From positions 62,001 through 126,000 of the forward strand of contig JAGHIZ010000094.1 of assembly GCA_017886875.1 (NCBI GenBank): DNA of 64,000 nucleotides. Reading direction: 5' to 3'. The position numbers were made by a program, and so were the translations under genes. This document shows, piece by piece, positions 7,271 to 16,315 of the stretch. The DNA is from Butyricicoccus sp. (lineage in GTDB: Bacteria; Bacillota; Clostridia; Oscillospirales; Butyricicoccaceae). A model generated the notes under the pieces. That model saw nothing but the letters and a program-made list of their open reading frames with translations. It was not told the origin of the DNA and did not search any database. Within the stretch, counting starts at the first letter, position 1. The number at the start of each line of letters is the position of its first letter.

Positions 7271-9061
7271 ATGGCAAAATTAAGAAATGAAATGCAGTCA
7301 GAGTTCACTTGGAATTTAGCTGATTTATTCGCTAGTGATGAAGCTTGGGAAAATAAACTCTCAGAAACCAAAGAATATATAAATAAAATAACTGCTTATT
7401 CTGGTCATTTATCAGATAATGCTAAAACTCTTTTAGATTTTCTAAAACTTCAAGATGAGCTATCTGTTAATATGGACAAACTAGGAAATTATGCTTATCG
7501 TAAATCTGATGAAGATACTAGAAACTCTGTGTATCAGCAAATGAAAAATAAATATTCTGCTGTTGCTGTGGAAATAAATCAAGCCTTTGCATTTGAAATA
7601 CCAGAGCTACTTTCTATTGATGAAGAAAAACTGCAAGGCTTCTATAAAGAGCTTAATGAGCTTGAACATTATCGCTTAATGCTTGATAGAATTAGACGTC
7701 AAAAAGAACATATTCTTTCTAAAGAATGTGAGGAAATTTTAGCTGCTACTGGTATGTTAAGACAGGCTCCTGATGAAATCTTTTCTATGCTAAATGATGC
7801 AGATATGACATTTAATGATGCTATTGATGCTGATGGCAATAAGCACCCTGTAACTCATGGCAGTTTTGTTCCTCTACTTCAAAGCACTGACCGACAACTT
7901 CGTAAATCTGCTTTTGAAGCACTCTATGGGGAATACAGAAAATTCAGAAATACTTCTGCCGCTATTTTAAATAGCCAAATGCAGCAATTAAAATTCATGG
8001 CTAATATGAGAAAATATAATTCTCCTCTTGAAGCCTCTTTAGATGATACTGAAGTCCCTACTTCTATATATCATAATTTAATAAAAACCGTTCATGAAAA
8101 TCTATCAAGTATGCATGATTATGTAGCACTTAGAAAAAAACTACTTGATTTAGATGAACTTCATTTTTATGATATGTATACACCAATTATACCAGATGAA
8201 GATTTTAAAATATCTTATAATGAAGCGAAAGCTATAACCCTTGAAGCATTAAAGCCTCTTGGTGATGATTATATTTCAATGCTCAAGGAAGGCTTTGACA
8301 ATAGATGGATTGATGTATATGAAAATACAGGTAAACGTTCTGGTGCTTATTCTGCTGGTGCTTATGGTGTTCACCCTTATGTGCTTTTAAATTACACTGA
8401 TACTCTTGATGATGTGTTTACTCTTGTTCATGAGATGGGACACGCTTTACACTCTTATCTATCTAATAAAAATCAAACTTCAACTTATGCAAGCTACGTT
8501 ATCTTTGTAGCTGAGGTTGCCTCTACCTGTAATGAAGCATTACTGATGCAATATTTGCTAAGTAAAACATCAGATAATAAAAAACGTGCATATTTAATAA
8601 ATCATTTTTTAGAGCAGTTTAGAGGTACACTTTATCGTCAAACTATGTTTGCTGAATTTGAGCTTTGGTGCAGTGAAAAGGTTAAAAACGGTGAAGCTTT
8701 AACTGCTGATGCATTAGATGAAAAATATGCCACTTTAAATAAGCAATATTACGGTGAAGAAATTCATCTTGATAATGAAATAGCTTTGGAATGGGCTAGA
8801 ATACCTCATTTCTATTATGATTTTTATGTATACCAATATGCAACTGGTTTTTCTGCTGCTATTGCTCTATCACAAAGAATACTAAAAGAAGGCAAACCTG
8901 CGGTTAATGATTATTTAAAATTTTTATCTAGTGGTTGCTCTAGTGACCCTGTTTCTCTGCTTAAAATCGCCGGAATAGATATGAATTCTTCTGAGCCTAT
9001 AAACAATGCTCTTAAGCTTTTCAAATCCTTAACTGATGAATTAAATACTCTTTGCAAATAA
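7271..9061 (+). CDS. pepF: Oligoendopeptidase F
   Basis: A cytoplasmic M3-family zinc metallopeptidase that trims oligopeptides. The 596-residue length is typical. The HEXXH motif HEMGH is at residues 387-391, and the third ligand region EVASTCNEALL follows about 25 residues later, as in PepF. The C-terminal IPHFYYDFYVYQYATG segment is characteristic of the substrate-binding helices. There is a strong AAAAAGGAG 7 bases before the ATG. The gene is single, ending at a parS site and a bidirectional terminator. Confidence 0.96.
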   Translation: MAKLRNEMQSEFTWNLADLFASDEAWENKLSETKEYINKITAYSGHLSDNAKTLLDFLKLQDELSVNMDKLGNYAYRKSDEDTRNSVYQQMKNKYSAVAVEINQAFAFEIPELLSIDEEKLQGFYKELNELEHYRLMLDRIRRQKEHILSKECEEILAATGMLRQAPDEIFSMLNDADMTFNDAIDADGNKHPVTHGSFVPLLQSTDRQLRKSAFEALYGEYRKFRNTSAAILNSQMQQLKFMANMRKYNSPLEASLDDTEVPTSIYHNLIKTVHENLSSMHDYVALRKKLLDLDELHFYDMYTPIIPDEDFKISYNEAKAITLEALKPLGDDYISMLKEGFDNRWIDVYENTGKRSGAYSAGAYGVHPYVLLNYTDTLDDVFTLVHEMGHALHSYLSNKNQTSTYASYVIFVAEVASTCNEALLMQYLLSKTSDNKKRAYLINHFLEQFRGTLYRQTMFAEFELWCSEKVKNGEALTADALDEKYATLNKQYYGEEIHLDNEIALEWARIPHFYYDFYVYQYATGFSAAIALSQRILKEGKPAVNDYLKFLSSGCSSDPVSLLKIAGIDMNSSEPINNALKLFKSLTDELNTLCK

Positions 9062-9077
9062 TGTTTCACATGAAACA
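9062..9077 (+). other. parS site 1
   Basis: TGTTTCACATGAAACA, one base from the Bacillus parS consensus (CG at the centre replaced by CA). It begins at the base after the pepF stop codon. ParB (28103-28981) is the expected ligand. Confidence 0.85.
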
Positions 9078-9079
9078 AA

Positions 9080-9112
9080 CAAACCGCACTCAAAAATATG
9101 AGTGCGGTTTGT
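9080..9112. terminator. Bidirectional terminator between pepF and the zinc-ribbon gene
   Basis: A 13-bp stem, CAAACCGCACTCA with TGAGTGCGGTTTG. The genes converge on it; a plus-strand T tract is weak, so efficiency is uncertain. Confidence 0.7.
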
Positions 9113-9113
9113 T

Positions 9114-9527
9114 CTATACATTCAAAATAGTAACTATAGATATAATTGAAATTATCACCATCAAAAATGCAACTAAACTTGTTACTATAAGCGGGTGCTC
9201 AGTTATATGAAATTTGCTTTTATACTCTTCATATTCTTCTTCTTGTCTTATTTCATCAAACCATTCTGGTGTACCATCTGGTAATAAATCTTCTTTTGGA
9301 GGCTGATTATTACCTTGTGGCACATTCCAAATTTCTTTTATTGCTTCAGGATTTAACCATTCATCATCATCTTCTTTTTGCTCTACATCATTTTTAAAAT
9401 TATATGACTTATATGTGTTAGGCTGATATGACATGCTATTATTCTTTTGTTTTAGTGGTGCACCACACACACTACAAAATTCAGCATTATCATTATACAT
9501 TTTTGCTCCGCATTTAGCGCAAAACAT
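9114..9527 (-). CDS. Zinc-ribbon membrane protein of unknown function
   Basis: A 137-residue protein that begins with a zinc ribbon (Cys3, Cys6, Cys18, Cys21). An acidic, low-complexity, probably disordered linker rich in Glu, Asp and Pro follows, then a single C-terminal transmembrane helix (about 112-136). The topology suggests a cytoplasmic ribbon tethered to the membrane. AAAGGAGC precedes the ATG. It converges with pepF and diverges from spoVAD. A second protein with the same ribbon-linker-TM start lies at 61387. No function is assignable. Confidence 0.72.
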   Translation of the reverse strand: MFCAKCGAKMYNDNAEFCSVCGAPLKQKNNSMSYQPNTYKSYNFKNDVEQKEDDDEWLNPEAIKEIWNVPQGNNQPPKEDLLPDGTPEWFDEIRQEEEYEEYKSKFHITEHPLIVTSLVAFLMVIISIISIVTILNV

Positions 9528-9725
9528 TTATCAATTGCTCCTTTAATAAACTTTAATTTTCCATACAACAACAGTATAACATACAATCACTATTTTCAAT
9601 AGCATTGTTTTTTAATATAATTATTTTTTGTCATTTTCATAACACAAATACTTTTCAAAATCAGTATATTATGTAAAATATCGTGCAAAATAACAGTGTA
9701 AGTATTAAAAGGAGTGATAATATAA

Positions 9726-10739
9726 ATGGCAAGACGTATTGGTAAATATACCATTGCTTTTGATAACTCGCCCGAAATATGTGGTTATGCTGCCGTTGTA
9801 GGAAAAAAAGAAGGTAATGGTCCTTTAAAAGGCTGTTTTGATGTAATAAAACAAGATGCAAAATGCAATCAAAAAAGCTGGGAATTAGCTGAAAGTAAAA
9901 TGCAACAAACAGCTATAACTACTGCTATGCAAAAATCTAATTATAAATTCTCAGATATAGATGTAATCATTGCTGGAGATTTATTAAATCAATGTATAGG
10001 TTCTACATTTGCTTGTCTAAATTCTAATAAACCATTTTTAGGGCTTTATGGTGCTTGCTCGACCATGGCTGAAAGTCTGCTCACAGGTGCATGTTTAATA
10101 GATGCTGGAAGTGCAAATAAAATAATTGCTGCTGCTTCTTCTCATTTTTGTTCTGCTGAGCGTCAATATAGATTTCCTCTTGCTTATGGCGGTCAACGTC
10201 CACCTACTGCACAATGGACTGCTACCGCTGCTGGTGCTGCTGTGCTAGAAAAAACAAATAATAATCATTTTTGTATAACTCATGCAATTATAGGCAAAAT
10301 GGTAGAAATGGGTATTAAAGATGCTAACAATATGGGGGCTGCTATGGCTCCTGCGGCTTTTGATACTATCTATAACCTTTTTAACGATACAAATACAAAA
10401 CCTAATGATTATGATATTATAGTTACTGGTGATTTAGGTGATTTAGGTGCAACTTTACTTGTAGATTTATTTAATGAAAATAAAATAGATATTACAAGAG
10501 TTTATAGTGATTGTGGCTCTATGCTTTATGGTGATACCCAAGATGTACACTCTGGTGGCTCTGGTTGTGGCTGTTCTGCTGCTGTGCTTTGTGGTCATTT
10601 ACTCGATGAAATGTTAAATAAAAACCTTAAAAAGCTTATATTTGCTGGTACTGGTGCTCTTATGAGTCCTACATCTATACAACAAGGTCAACCTATTGTT
10701 GGTATATGCCATGCTGTTGTAATTGAGCGAAAGGAGTAA
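9726..10739 (+). CDS. spoVAD: Stage V sporulation protein AD
   Basis: A component of the SpoVA channel that moves Ca-dipicolinic acid into the developing spore and out at germination. SpoVAD is the DPA-binding soluble subunit with a thiolase-like fold. The 337 residues match the family length throughout, including the start MARRIGKYT, the GYAAVVGKKEG region, LYGACSTMAESL and the HSGGSGCGCSA segment near the end. It is followed after 5 bases by spoVAE. Forespore (sigma-G) expression is expected from family knowledge, but I could not place a convincing sigma-G promoter. No spoVAC lies in the window. Confidence 0.95.
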   Translation: MARRIGKYTIAFDNSPEICGYAAVVGKKEGNGPLKGCFDVIKQDAKCNQKSWELAESKMQQTAITTAMQKSNYKFSDIDVIIAGDLLNQCIGSTFACLNSNKPFLGLYGACSTMAESLLTGACLIDAGSANKIIAAASSHFCSAERQYRFPLAYGGQRPPTAQWTATAAGAAVLEKTNNNHFCITHAIIGKMVEMGIKDANNMGAAMAPAAFDTIYNLFNDTNTKPNDYDIIVTGDLGDLGATLLVDLFNENKIDITRVYSDCGSMLYGDTQDVHSGGSGCGCSAAVLCGHLLDEMLNKNLKKLIFAGTGALMSPTSIQQGQPIVGICHAVVIERKE

Positions 10740-10744
10740 TTTTT

Positions 10745-11107
10745 ATGCAATATATCTCTGCATTTTTAACTGGCGGTTTAATCTGTGCTTTATCTCAAAT
10801 ACTCATAGACCGAACTAAACTTACTCCTGCTAGAATACTTGTAAGTTATGTTGTACTTGGTGTTATTTTAACTGCACTTGGTATATATCAACATATTGTA
10901 GATTTTGGCGGTGCTGGTGCAACTGTTCCCCTACTTGGATTTGGTTATTCTCTTGCAAAAGGTGTTGCAAAAGGTGTTGCTGAGTCTGGACTTTTAGGTG
11001 CTTTTACTGGTGGTATAACAGGTGCTGCTGGTGGTATAGCTGCTGCTATTATTTTTGGTTGTCTTTTCGGTCTTATTTGTAAACCTGAAGATAAATCTGG
11101 AGATTAA
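10745..11107 (+). CDS. spoVAE: Stage V sporulation protein AE
   Basis: A 120-residue membrane subunit of the DPA channel. Three to four hydrophobic segments and the Gly-rich stretch GAGATVPLLGFGYSLAKG are typical of SpoVAE(b). It begins 5 bases after the spoVAD stop with AAAGGAG inside the spoVAD end, so the two are co-transcribed and probably translationally coupled. A parS-containing hairpin follows the stop. Confidence 0.94.
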   Translation: MQYISAFLTGGLICALSQILIDRTKLTPARILVSYVVLGVILTALGIYQHIVDFGGAGATVPLLGFGYSLAKGVAKGVAESGLLGAFTGGITGAAGGIAAAIIFGCLFGLICKPEDKSGD

Positions 11108-11146
11108 AAAAGCCGTCTATGTTTCACATGAAACATAGACAGCTTT
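11108..11146. terminator. Bidirectional terminator hairpin built around a parS site
   Basis: 12-bp arms GTCTATGTTTCA/TGAAACATAGAC are extended by AAAAGC and GCTTTT, with runs of A and T outside. It lies between the convergent spoVAE and ptsI genes. The parS site fills the top of the stem. Confidence 0.75.
11120..11135 (+). other. parS site 2
   Basis: TGTTTCACATGAAACA, identical to site 1, embedded in the terminator hairpin at 11108-11146. Confidence 0.85.
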
Positions 11147-11167
11147 TACTTTACATAGGTTTAAATA

Positions 11168-12865
11168 TTAACCAAAAGTTGTTTCATTCTGAGTCGCAGA
11201 TGAACCACCTAATAAGCTTTCAGCAAGCTTTACACACTCCTCATAAGTATGGTGTGCAAGGTCAGATTTAGCTGCAAGAATTGAAGATGCAGACATAGAA
11301 AGGTTTGTCACACCTAGACCACATAGTACACTCGCCATACCACGAGAACCTGCCATCTCACCACATACACCACATTCAATGCCTTCTGCCTTTGCAGCGT
11401 CTGCTGCCATCTTGATAAGACGGAGTACACCTGGGTGTAATGGACGATATAAAGAAGAAATCTTATCGTTAATACGGTCAACAGCACAAGAATACTGAAT
11501 TAAGTCATTAGTACCGATTGAGAAGAAATCAACTTCCTTAGCTAAAATATCTGCACAGATTGCAGCTACAGGAATTTCAATCATAATACCAATCTTGATA
11601 TTATCGTTATAAGCAATACCTTCTGCCTTTAACTGCTCCTTAGCCTTTTCAACCATCTTTTTAGCACTTAAAACTTCTTCCAGAGAAGAAATCATTGGGA
11701 ACATAATACGAACATCACCAAAAGCAGATGCACGAAGTAGTGCACGAAGCTGAGTCATAAACAGCTCTTCACGGTCAAGGCAAATACGAATAGCACGATA
11801 ACCTAAGAATGGGTTCTGTTCCTTTTCAAGCTCAAGAGCTGGAACTTCCTTGTCACCGCCAATATCAAGAGTACGAATAATAACAGGGCGATTAGTCATA
11901 GTTTCAGCAGCCTTTTTATAAGCCTCAAACTGCTCATCTTCACCTGGAAGGTCTGAACGGTCCATAAATAAGAACTCTGAACGGAACAGACCAACACCTT
12001 CACCACCAACAGCATCTACACGTTCTGCGTCAGCTGGTGTACCAATATTACCCTCAATAATTACACGATGACCGTCAGAAGTTGCACCTTCTTGTGTACG
12101 ATATGTTTCAAGCATACGACGTTGCTCATCAAACTTTGCTTTCTTACGGTCAAATTCTTCTTCTATTTCCTTTTCAGGGTTTAGAACAATTTCACCGCTA
12201 CAACCATCAAGCAGTACATAATCACCATTCTTAATAATACGAGCTTGCTCGCCAGCACCTGCTGCCGCTGGTAAACCCATAGAACGAGCCATAATTGCAG
12301 AGTGGCTTGTTCTGCCGCCAATTTCAGTAATAAAGCCCATAACTGGCTTTGTACCAACTTTAGCGGTATCTGATGGAGTTAAGTCATTTGCAACAATAAT
12401 ACATGGTTCACTGATGGTATCAATCATATTATCAGAGATACCCTTTAAAACCTTTAATACACGCATAGAGATGTCGCCAACATCAGCTGCACGAGCCTGC
12501 ATGTATTCACTATCCATTGCACGGAACATAGCTTGGAAGTTTTCGCAGTTTACCTTACAAGCATATTCAGCACAAACTTTTTCATCTTCAATGATGTTTT
12601 TCATGCCTTCAATAAAATCTTCATCTTCAATCATCATAAGATGAGCTTCAAAGATTTCAGCATCATCACCTAAAGCATCTCCTGCTTCTTCCATAATAGC
12701 TTCAATCTGAGATTTTGCAGTGCTGATAGCATTATCAACACGAGCCTGTTCTGCTGCAACATCTGTAATTGTTTGCTTAGTAACAGTTAAATCTGGCTCT
12801 GCTAATACAAATGCCTTTGCTTTTACTAAACCTTCTGATACACCTAATGCCTGAATTGTTAACAA
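11168..12865 (-). CDS. ptsI: Phosphoenolpyruvate-protein phosphotransferase (PTS enzyme I)
   Basis: Transfers phosphate from PEP to HPr at the head of the sugar phosphotransferase system, in the cytoplasm. The 565 residues comprise an N-terminal HPr-binding helical domain, the swivelling domain with the phosphorylated His188 in GGRTSHSAIMARS, and a C-terminal TIM barrel with GVGLFRSEFLFM, FFSIGTNDL and CGVCGEMA near the catalytic Cys. The start is TTG at 12865: GGAAGG lies about 11 bases upstream, and the ATG between them is out of frame and stops at once. No ptsH is adjacent. Confidence 0.96.
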   Translation of the reverse strand: MLTIQALGVSEGLVKAKAFVLAEPDLTVTKQTITDVAAEQARVDNAISTAKSQIEAIMEEAGDALGDDAEIFEAHLMMIEDEDFIEGMKNIIEDEKVCAEYACKVNCENFQAMFRAMDSEYMQARAADVGDISMRVLKVLKGISDNMIDTISEPCIIVANDLTPSDTAKVGTKPVMGFITEIGGRTSHSAIMARSMGLPAAAGAGEQARIIKNGDYVLLDGCSGEIVLNPEKEIEEEFDRKKAKFDEQRRMLETYRTQEGATSDGHRVIIEGNIGTPADAERVDAVGGEGVGLFRSEFLFMDRSDLPGEDEQFEAYKKAAETMTNRPVIIRTLDIGGDKEVPALELEKEQNPFLGYRAIRICLDREELFMTQLRALLRASAFGDVRIMFPMISSLEEVLSAKKMVEKAKEQLKAEGIAYNDNIKIGIMIEIPVAAICADILAKEVDFFSIGTNDLIQYSCAVDRINDKISSLYRPLHPGVLRLIKMAADAAKAEGIECGVCGEMAGSRGMASVLCGLGVTNLSMSASSILAAKSDLAHHTYEECVKLAESLLGGSSATQNETTFG

Positions 12866-12976
12866 TTTGCTTTCATCCTTCCTCTTACTTCATACCTATT
12901 ATAATGGCGTAGAGTTAAATTATAGTATTCTCCTTATTTCATTAGTATTTAAACTAAAGAAATTCCTCTTGATATT

Positions 12977-13005
12977 ATTTTGTACATTAACCGCTAGTTT
13001 GTCAA
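12977..13005 (-). promoter_or_regulatory. Probable ptsI promoter
   Basis: On the minus strand, TTGACA (13005-13000), a 17-bp spacer and CAAAAT (12982-12977), with a leader of about 100 bases. The -10 is weak. Nothing else is recognisable in 12866-13124 except two similar ATATGCCAAAT/ATATGGCAAAT words. Confidence 0.5.
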
Positions 13006-13124
13006 GTACATAGTAATATTTTTCTAATGCCTATATGCCAAATAAACATAAATTTTTGCAATATGTTCATTATATGGCAAATTATATGATATACTTTTTT
13101 ATCTTTTTAATTTTAATGATTTAT

Positions 13125-14498
13125 TTAAGATTTATAGAATGCACCCATTCCCAAATATGCACTATATAAATCTACTTTAGAGATAACCTCAAATGGTGCA
13201 TGCATTGAAAGCACTGGAACACCAGCATCAATGGTATCAATATTTCTATTTGCAAGATACATTGCAACAGTACCGCCTCCGCCTTGGTCTACTCTACCAA
13301 GCTGTGCTGTTTGCCATGGAACACCTGCACATTCCATAATATTACGAACTCTAGCCATTACTTCAGCTGAAGCATCACTTGTACCCGATTTGCCCCTTGC
13401 ACCGCTATATTTCATAAGTGCAAAACCGCAGTTAAGTCTTGCATCATTTCTTGGTTCGGATACATCTGCATAGTTAGGGTCATAAGCATTACATACATCA
13501 GTTGACAAGCAAATGCTATTTTCATAACATTCACCAGTTAAACCGCCGCATAAATCCTCCATCAGAGTGTCAAAGAATTTGCTCTGCATACCAGTTACAC
13601 CTTCAGAACCGATTTCTTCCTTATCTACAAGCAGACACACTGAAGTATGCTCTGGAATTTCCTTTAAATCCATAAGTGCAGTTGCTGCTGGATAAGAGCA
13701 AACTCTATCATCATGACCATAAGCACCAACCATAGAACGGTCAAAACCTACATCACACGCATTAAACGCTGGAACGCATGAAAGCTCTGCTGATAGAAAA
13801 TCAATTTCTCTCATACCATACTTTTCATTTAAGTGTTTCATAACTGCAAGTTTAATTTTATCTTTGCAATCTTTTTCTTCATCTGATGGTTTAGATGCAA
13901 TAAGAATATTCATACCCTCTGCCTTAATACCATCAACCATTTTTTGTTGCATTTGTTTACTTGCAAGATGTGGTAGTAAATCAGTGATAACAAACTTAGG
14001 GTCATCTTGATTTGCACCAATGTTAATATTAACAGTTTGGGTTTTACCATCTTTACATACACATACAACGCCACGCAGTTCTAATGGTATTGCAAGCCAT
14101 TGATATTTTTTAATACCACCATAATAATGAGTTTTGAAAAATGCCATTCCATCTTGTTCATATAGTGGCACTGTACGAATATCAATTCTTGGTGCATCAA
14201 GATGAGCTGCTGTTAAACGAATACCTTCTTTAATAGGCTTATTTCCAATTACAGCAAGTGCAATAGCCTTATTTCGATTTACTTTATATATTTTATCGCC
14301 TGCTTTAAGCTCCATACCACGCTTATAAGCTTTAAAACCAGCTTTATCAGCCATTTTTATAATTGCTTCTACTGCATCACGTTCGGTTTTACCCTCATCT
14401 AAAAACTTTTTATAGCCTGCTGCATATTCATTTGATGCATTTTCATCAATTCTATCAAAAGCTGGCTTTCTGTCATAAAATAGTTCTTCTGAAGTCAT
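13125..14498 (-). CDS. M18 family aminopeptidase
   Basis: A cytoplasmic zinc aminopeptidase releasing N-terminal, often acidic, residues. The 457-residue protein carries the M18 ligand motifs AHLDAPRID (His), GHDDRVCSYPA (Asp), DKEEIGSEG (Glu pair) and a late MHAPFEV (His). The start is the ATG at 14498, where AAAGGAG is 10 bases away; the ATG at 14507 is only 1 base from that site. A coaE gene follows 22 bases upstream on the same strand. Confidence 0.93.
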   Translation of the reverse strand: MTSEELFYDRKPAFDRIDENASNEYAAGYKKFLDEGKTERDAVEAIIKMADKAGFKAYKRGMELKAGDKIYKVNRNKAIALAVIGNKPIKEGIRLTAAHLDAPRIDIRTVPLYEQDGMAFFKTHYYGGIKKYQWLAIPLELRGVVCVCKDGKTQTVNINIGANQDDPKFVITDLLPHLASKQMQQKMVDGIKAEGMNILIASKPSDEEKDCKDKIKLAVMKHLNEKYGMREIDFLSAELSCVPAFNACDVGFDRSMVGAYGHDDRVCSYPAATALMDLKEIPEHTSVCLLVDKEEIGSEGVTGMQSKFFDTLMEDLCGGLTGECYENSICLSTDVCNAYDPNYADVSEPRNDARLNCGFALMKYSGARGKSGTSDASAEVMARVRNIMECAGVPWQTAQLGRVDQGGGGTVAMYLANRNIDTIDAGVPVLSMHAPFEVISKVDLYSAYLGMGAFYKS

Positions 14499-14529
14499 AT
14501 TTATCATTCTCCTTTAAGATATAAATTTT

Positions 14530-15120
14530 TTATTTGATAAGCTTTTGCCATAATTCTATAACTTGAGTTTTTAATGTTTCATGTGAAACATTGTTTTCAA
14601 TTATATACTGACATCTCTCATAATAAAAGTTATCATCAGGCTGTGCATCTATTCTAGCTATTGCCGCCTGCTTAGATATATTATCACGCTTTATTATGCG
14701 TTCTATTCGTGTATTTCTATCAGCAATTATTCCAATTACACCATCACACATAGAATTTGTTCCAGTTTGAAATAAAGTTGGTGCATCATAAAGTGCAATT
14801 TTAACACCTTTATTTTTTAAGTCTTTAAATTTTTCATCACTTGCTTTTTTTATATATGAAATTGTTATTTCATTTAATCTTTTAAGTTTATTGTTATTTG
14901 AAAAAACTATACTTGCAAGCTTTGCCCTATCAAGCTTTTTATCATTTGTAAGTATATCACCAAATTCATTTTCAATCTCATAGAGCATATCTAAATTTTC
15001 ATTACAAAGCTTTCTATAAATAGCATCTGCATCAACTATGCCTGCACCAAGCTTTTTAAATTCAGCTGCCACCACACTTTTACCTGCACCCGAACCGCCT
15101 GTTAGTCCTATGATTTTCAT
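14530..15120 (-). CDS. coaE: Dephospho-CoA kinase
   Basis: Last step of coenzyme A synthesis, phosphorylating the 3'-hydroxyl of dephospho-CoA. 196 residues with the Walker A GLTGGSGAGKS at the N terminus, DADAIYR, and a lid region rich in Arg (RIERIIKRDN). It starts 4 bases from the stop of the upstream Sua5-type gene, so the two are one operon. A perfect parS variant (14575-14590) lies inside its coding sequence near the C-terminal end. Confidence 0.94.
   Translation of the reverse strand: MKIIGLTGGSGAGKSVVAAEFKKLGAGIVDADAIYRKLCNENLDMLYEIENEFGDILTNDKKLDRAKLASIVFSNNNKLKRLNEITISYIKKASDEKFKDLKNKGVKIALYDAPTLFQTGTNSMCDGVIGIIADRNTRIERIIKRDNISKQAAIARIDAQPDDNFYYERCQYIIENNVSHETLKTQVIELWQKLIK
14575..14590 (-). 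other. parS site 3 (inside coaE)
   Basis: TGTTTCATGTGAAACA on the plus strand, the reverse complement of sites 1 and 2. It is intragenic, near the coaE 3' end. Confidence 0.85.
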
Positions 15121-15124
15121 AATA

Positions 15125-16153
15125 TCACCCTAAATTTATAACATGAAACCCAGCTGCTTTTTTAAGTCTATTAGCAACTGCAAGCCCTAAACCCTCATCT
15201 GATGGGCACTGAGTCCAAATTTCAGTTACATCTGTTTCATCAAAAGCTCTTAGTGCATCAAATATTCTTTTAGCTTGTGAACTTACATCATCTTTAAAGC
15301 CCATTTCAAAGCACTTATAATCAGAAAACACATTCATATATTCTTTAAAACATAAAATTCCTGCTGTTTTATTTGCATTTTGCTTTATATATTCTGCGGT
15401 TTTGTTAGCATCACCACATACAACTGTTACTGGTGCTTTAGGCGCATAATGTCTGTATTTCATTCCAGGTGCGGAAACCCTTACATCATCACCTATTTTT
15501 TCTTTTATTGCTCTATCAATTTCAACTTCGCCAACGACTTCCATTAATTGTTCAAGAGATATTCCTCCTGGTCTTAAAAGTCTTGGTTTATCACCTACTA
15601 AAGATATTACAGTTGATTCTACACCTACGGTACACGCTCCGCCTTCAAGCACGGCTGGAATTTTACCATTTAAATCTTCCATAACATGCTTAGCTGTTGT
15701 TGTAGATGGCCTACCAGATAAATTAGCTGATGGTGCTGCAAGAGGTACTCCAGCAGCTTTTATAAGATTTTGTGCAACCTTATGATTTGGAAACCTTATT
15801 CCCACTGTGTCAAGTCCTGCACTTACTTCTATTGGTATACATTCAGCCTTTGGCAATATAATAGTAAGTGGACCTGGCCAAAAAGCATCAGCAAGTTTTT
15901 TTGCATTTTCAGGTATAAAACTTACTAACTTATCCATTTGCTTTAAATCTGCTATATGCACTATAAGTGGGTTGTCTTGCGGTCTACCTTTTGCAATAAA
16001 TATTTTTTTTACTGCCTGACCATCTAATGCATTAGCAGCTAAACCATAAACTGTTTCTGTTGGCATACCTACTACTTCGCCTGCTAATATATATTTTGCC
16101 GCTTTTTCATAAGCTTTTTCATCTTTGTCAGGATTTAATAGTTGTGTATTCAA
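15125..16153 (-). CDS. L-threonylcarbamoyladenylate synthase (Sua5/YwlC type)
   Basis: Makes threonylcarbamoyl-AMP from Thr, bicarbonate and ATP for the universal tRNA modification t6A. At 342 residues it is the long Sua5 form. A YrdC domain (about 10-200) has the MPTETVYGLA, KGRPQDNPL and GVESTVISL motifs, then a linker with PGMKYRHYAP and a C-terminal Sua5 domain. The start codon is TTG at 16153, 10 bases after AAAAGGAGG, and no ATG alternative is as well placed. It lies just upstream of coaE in the same operon. Confidence 0.93.
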   Translation of the reverse strand: MNTQLLNPDKDEKAYEKAAKYILAGEVVGMPTETVYGLAANALDGQAVKKIFIAKGRPQDNPLIVHIADLKQMDKLVSFIPENAKKLADAFWPGPLTIILPKAECIPIEVSAGLDTVGIRFPNHKVAQNLIKAAGVPLAAPSANLSGRPSTTTAKHVMEDLNGKIPAVLEGGACTVGVESTVISLVGDKPRLLRPGGISLEQLMEVVGEVEIDRAIKEKIGDDVRVSAPGMKYRHYAPKAPVTVVCGDANKTAEYIKQNANKTAGILCFKEYMNVFSDYKCFEMGFKDDVSSQAKRIFDALRAFDETDVTEIWTQCPSDEGLGLAVANRLKKAAGFHVINLG

Positions 16154-16315
16154 ACTGTTCTATCCTCCTTTTCTTAAATTTCACTTATTTTATATTATAC
16201 AGCTTATTTTAGTATAAAGTCAAAGTATTAAATCTATTTAAAGTATTATTTCGCTTTACCTATATTAAAAATATGGGTATAATAAATATAAACAACATAA
16301 GGGGTTGGATTTTAA

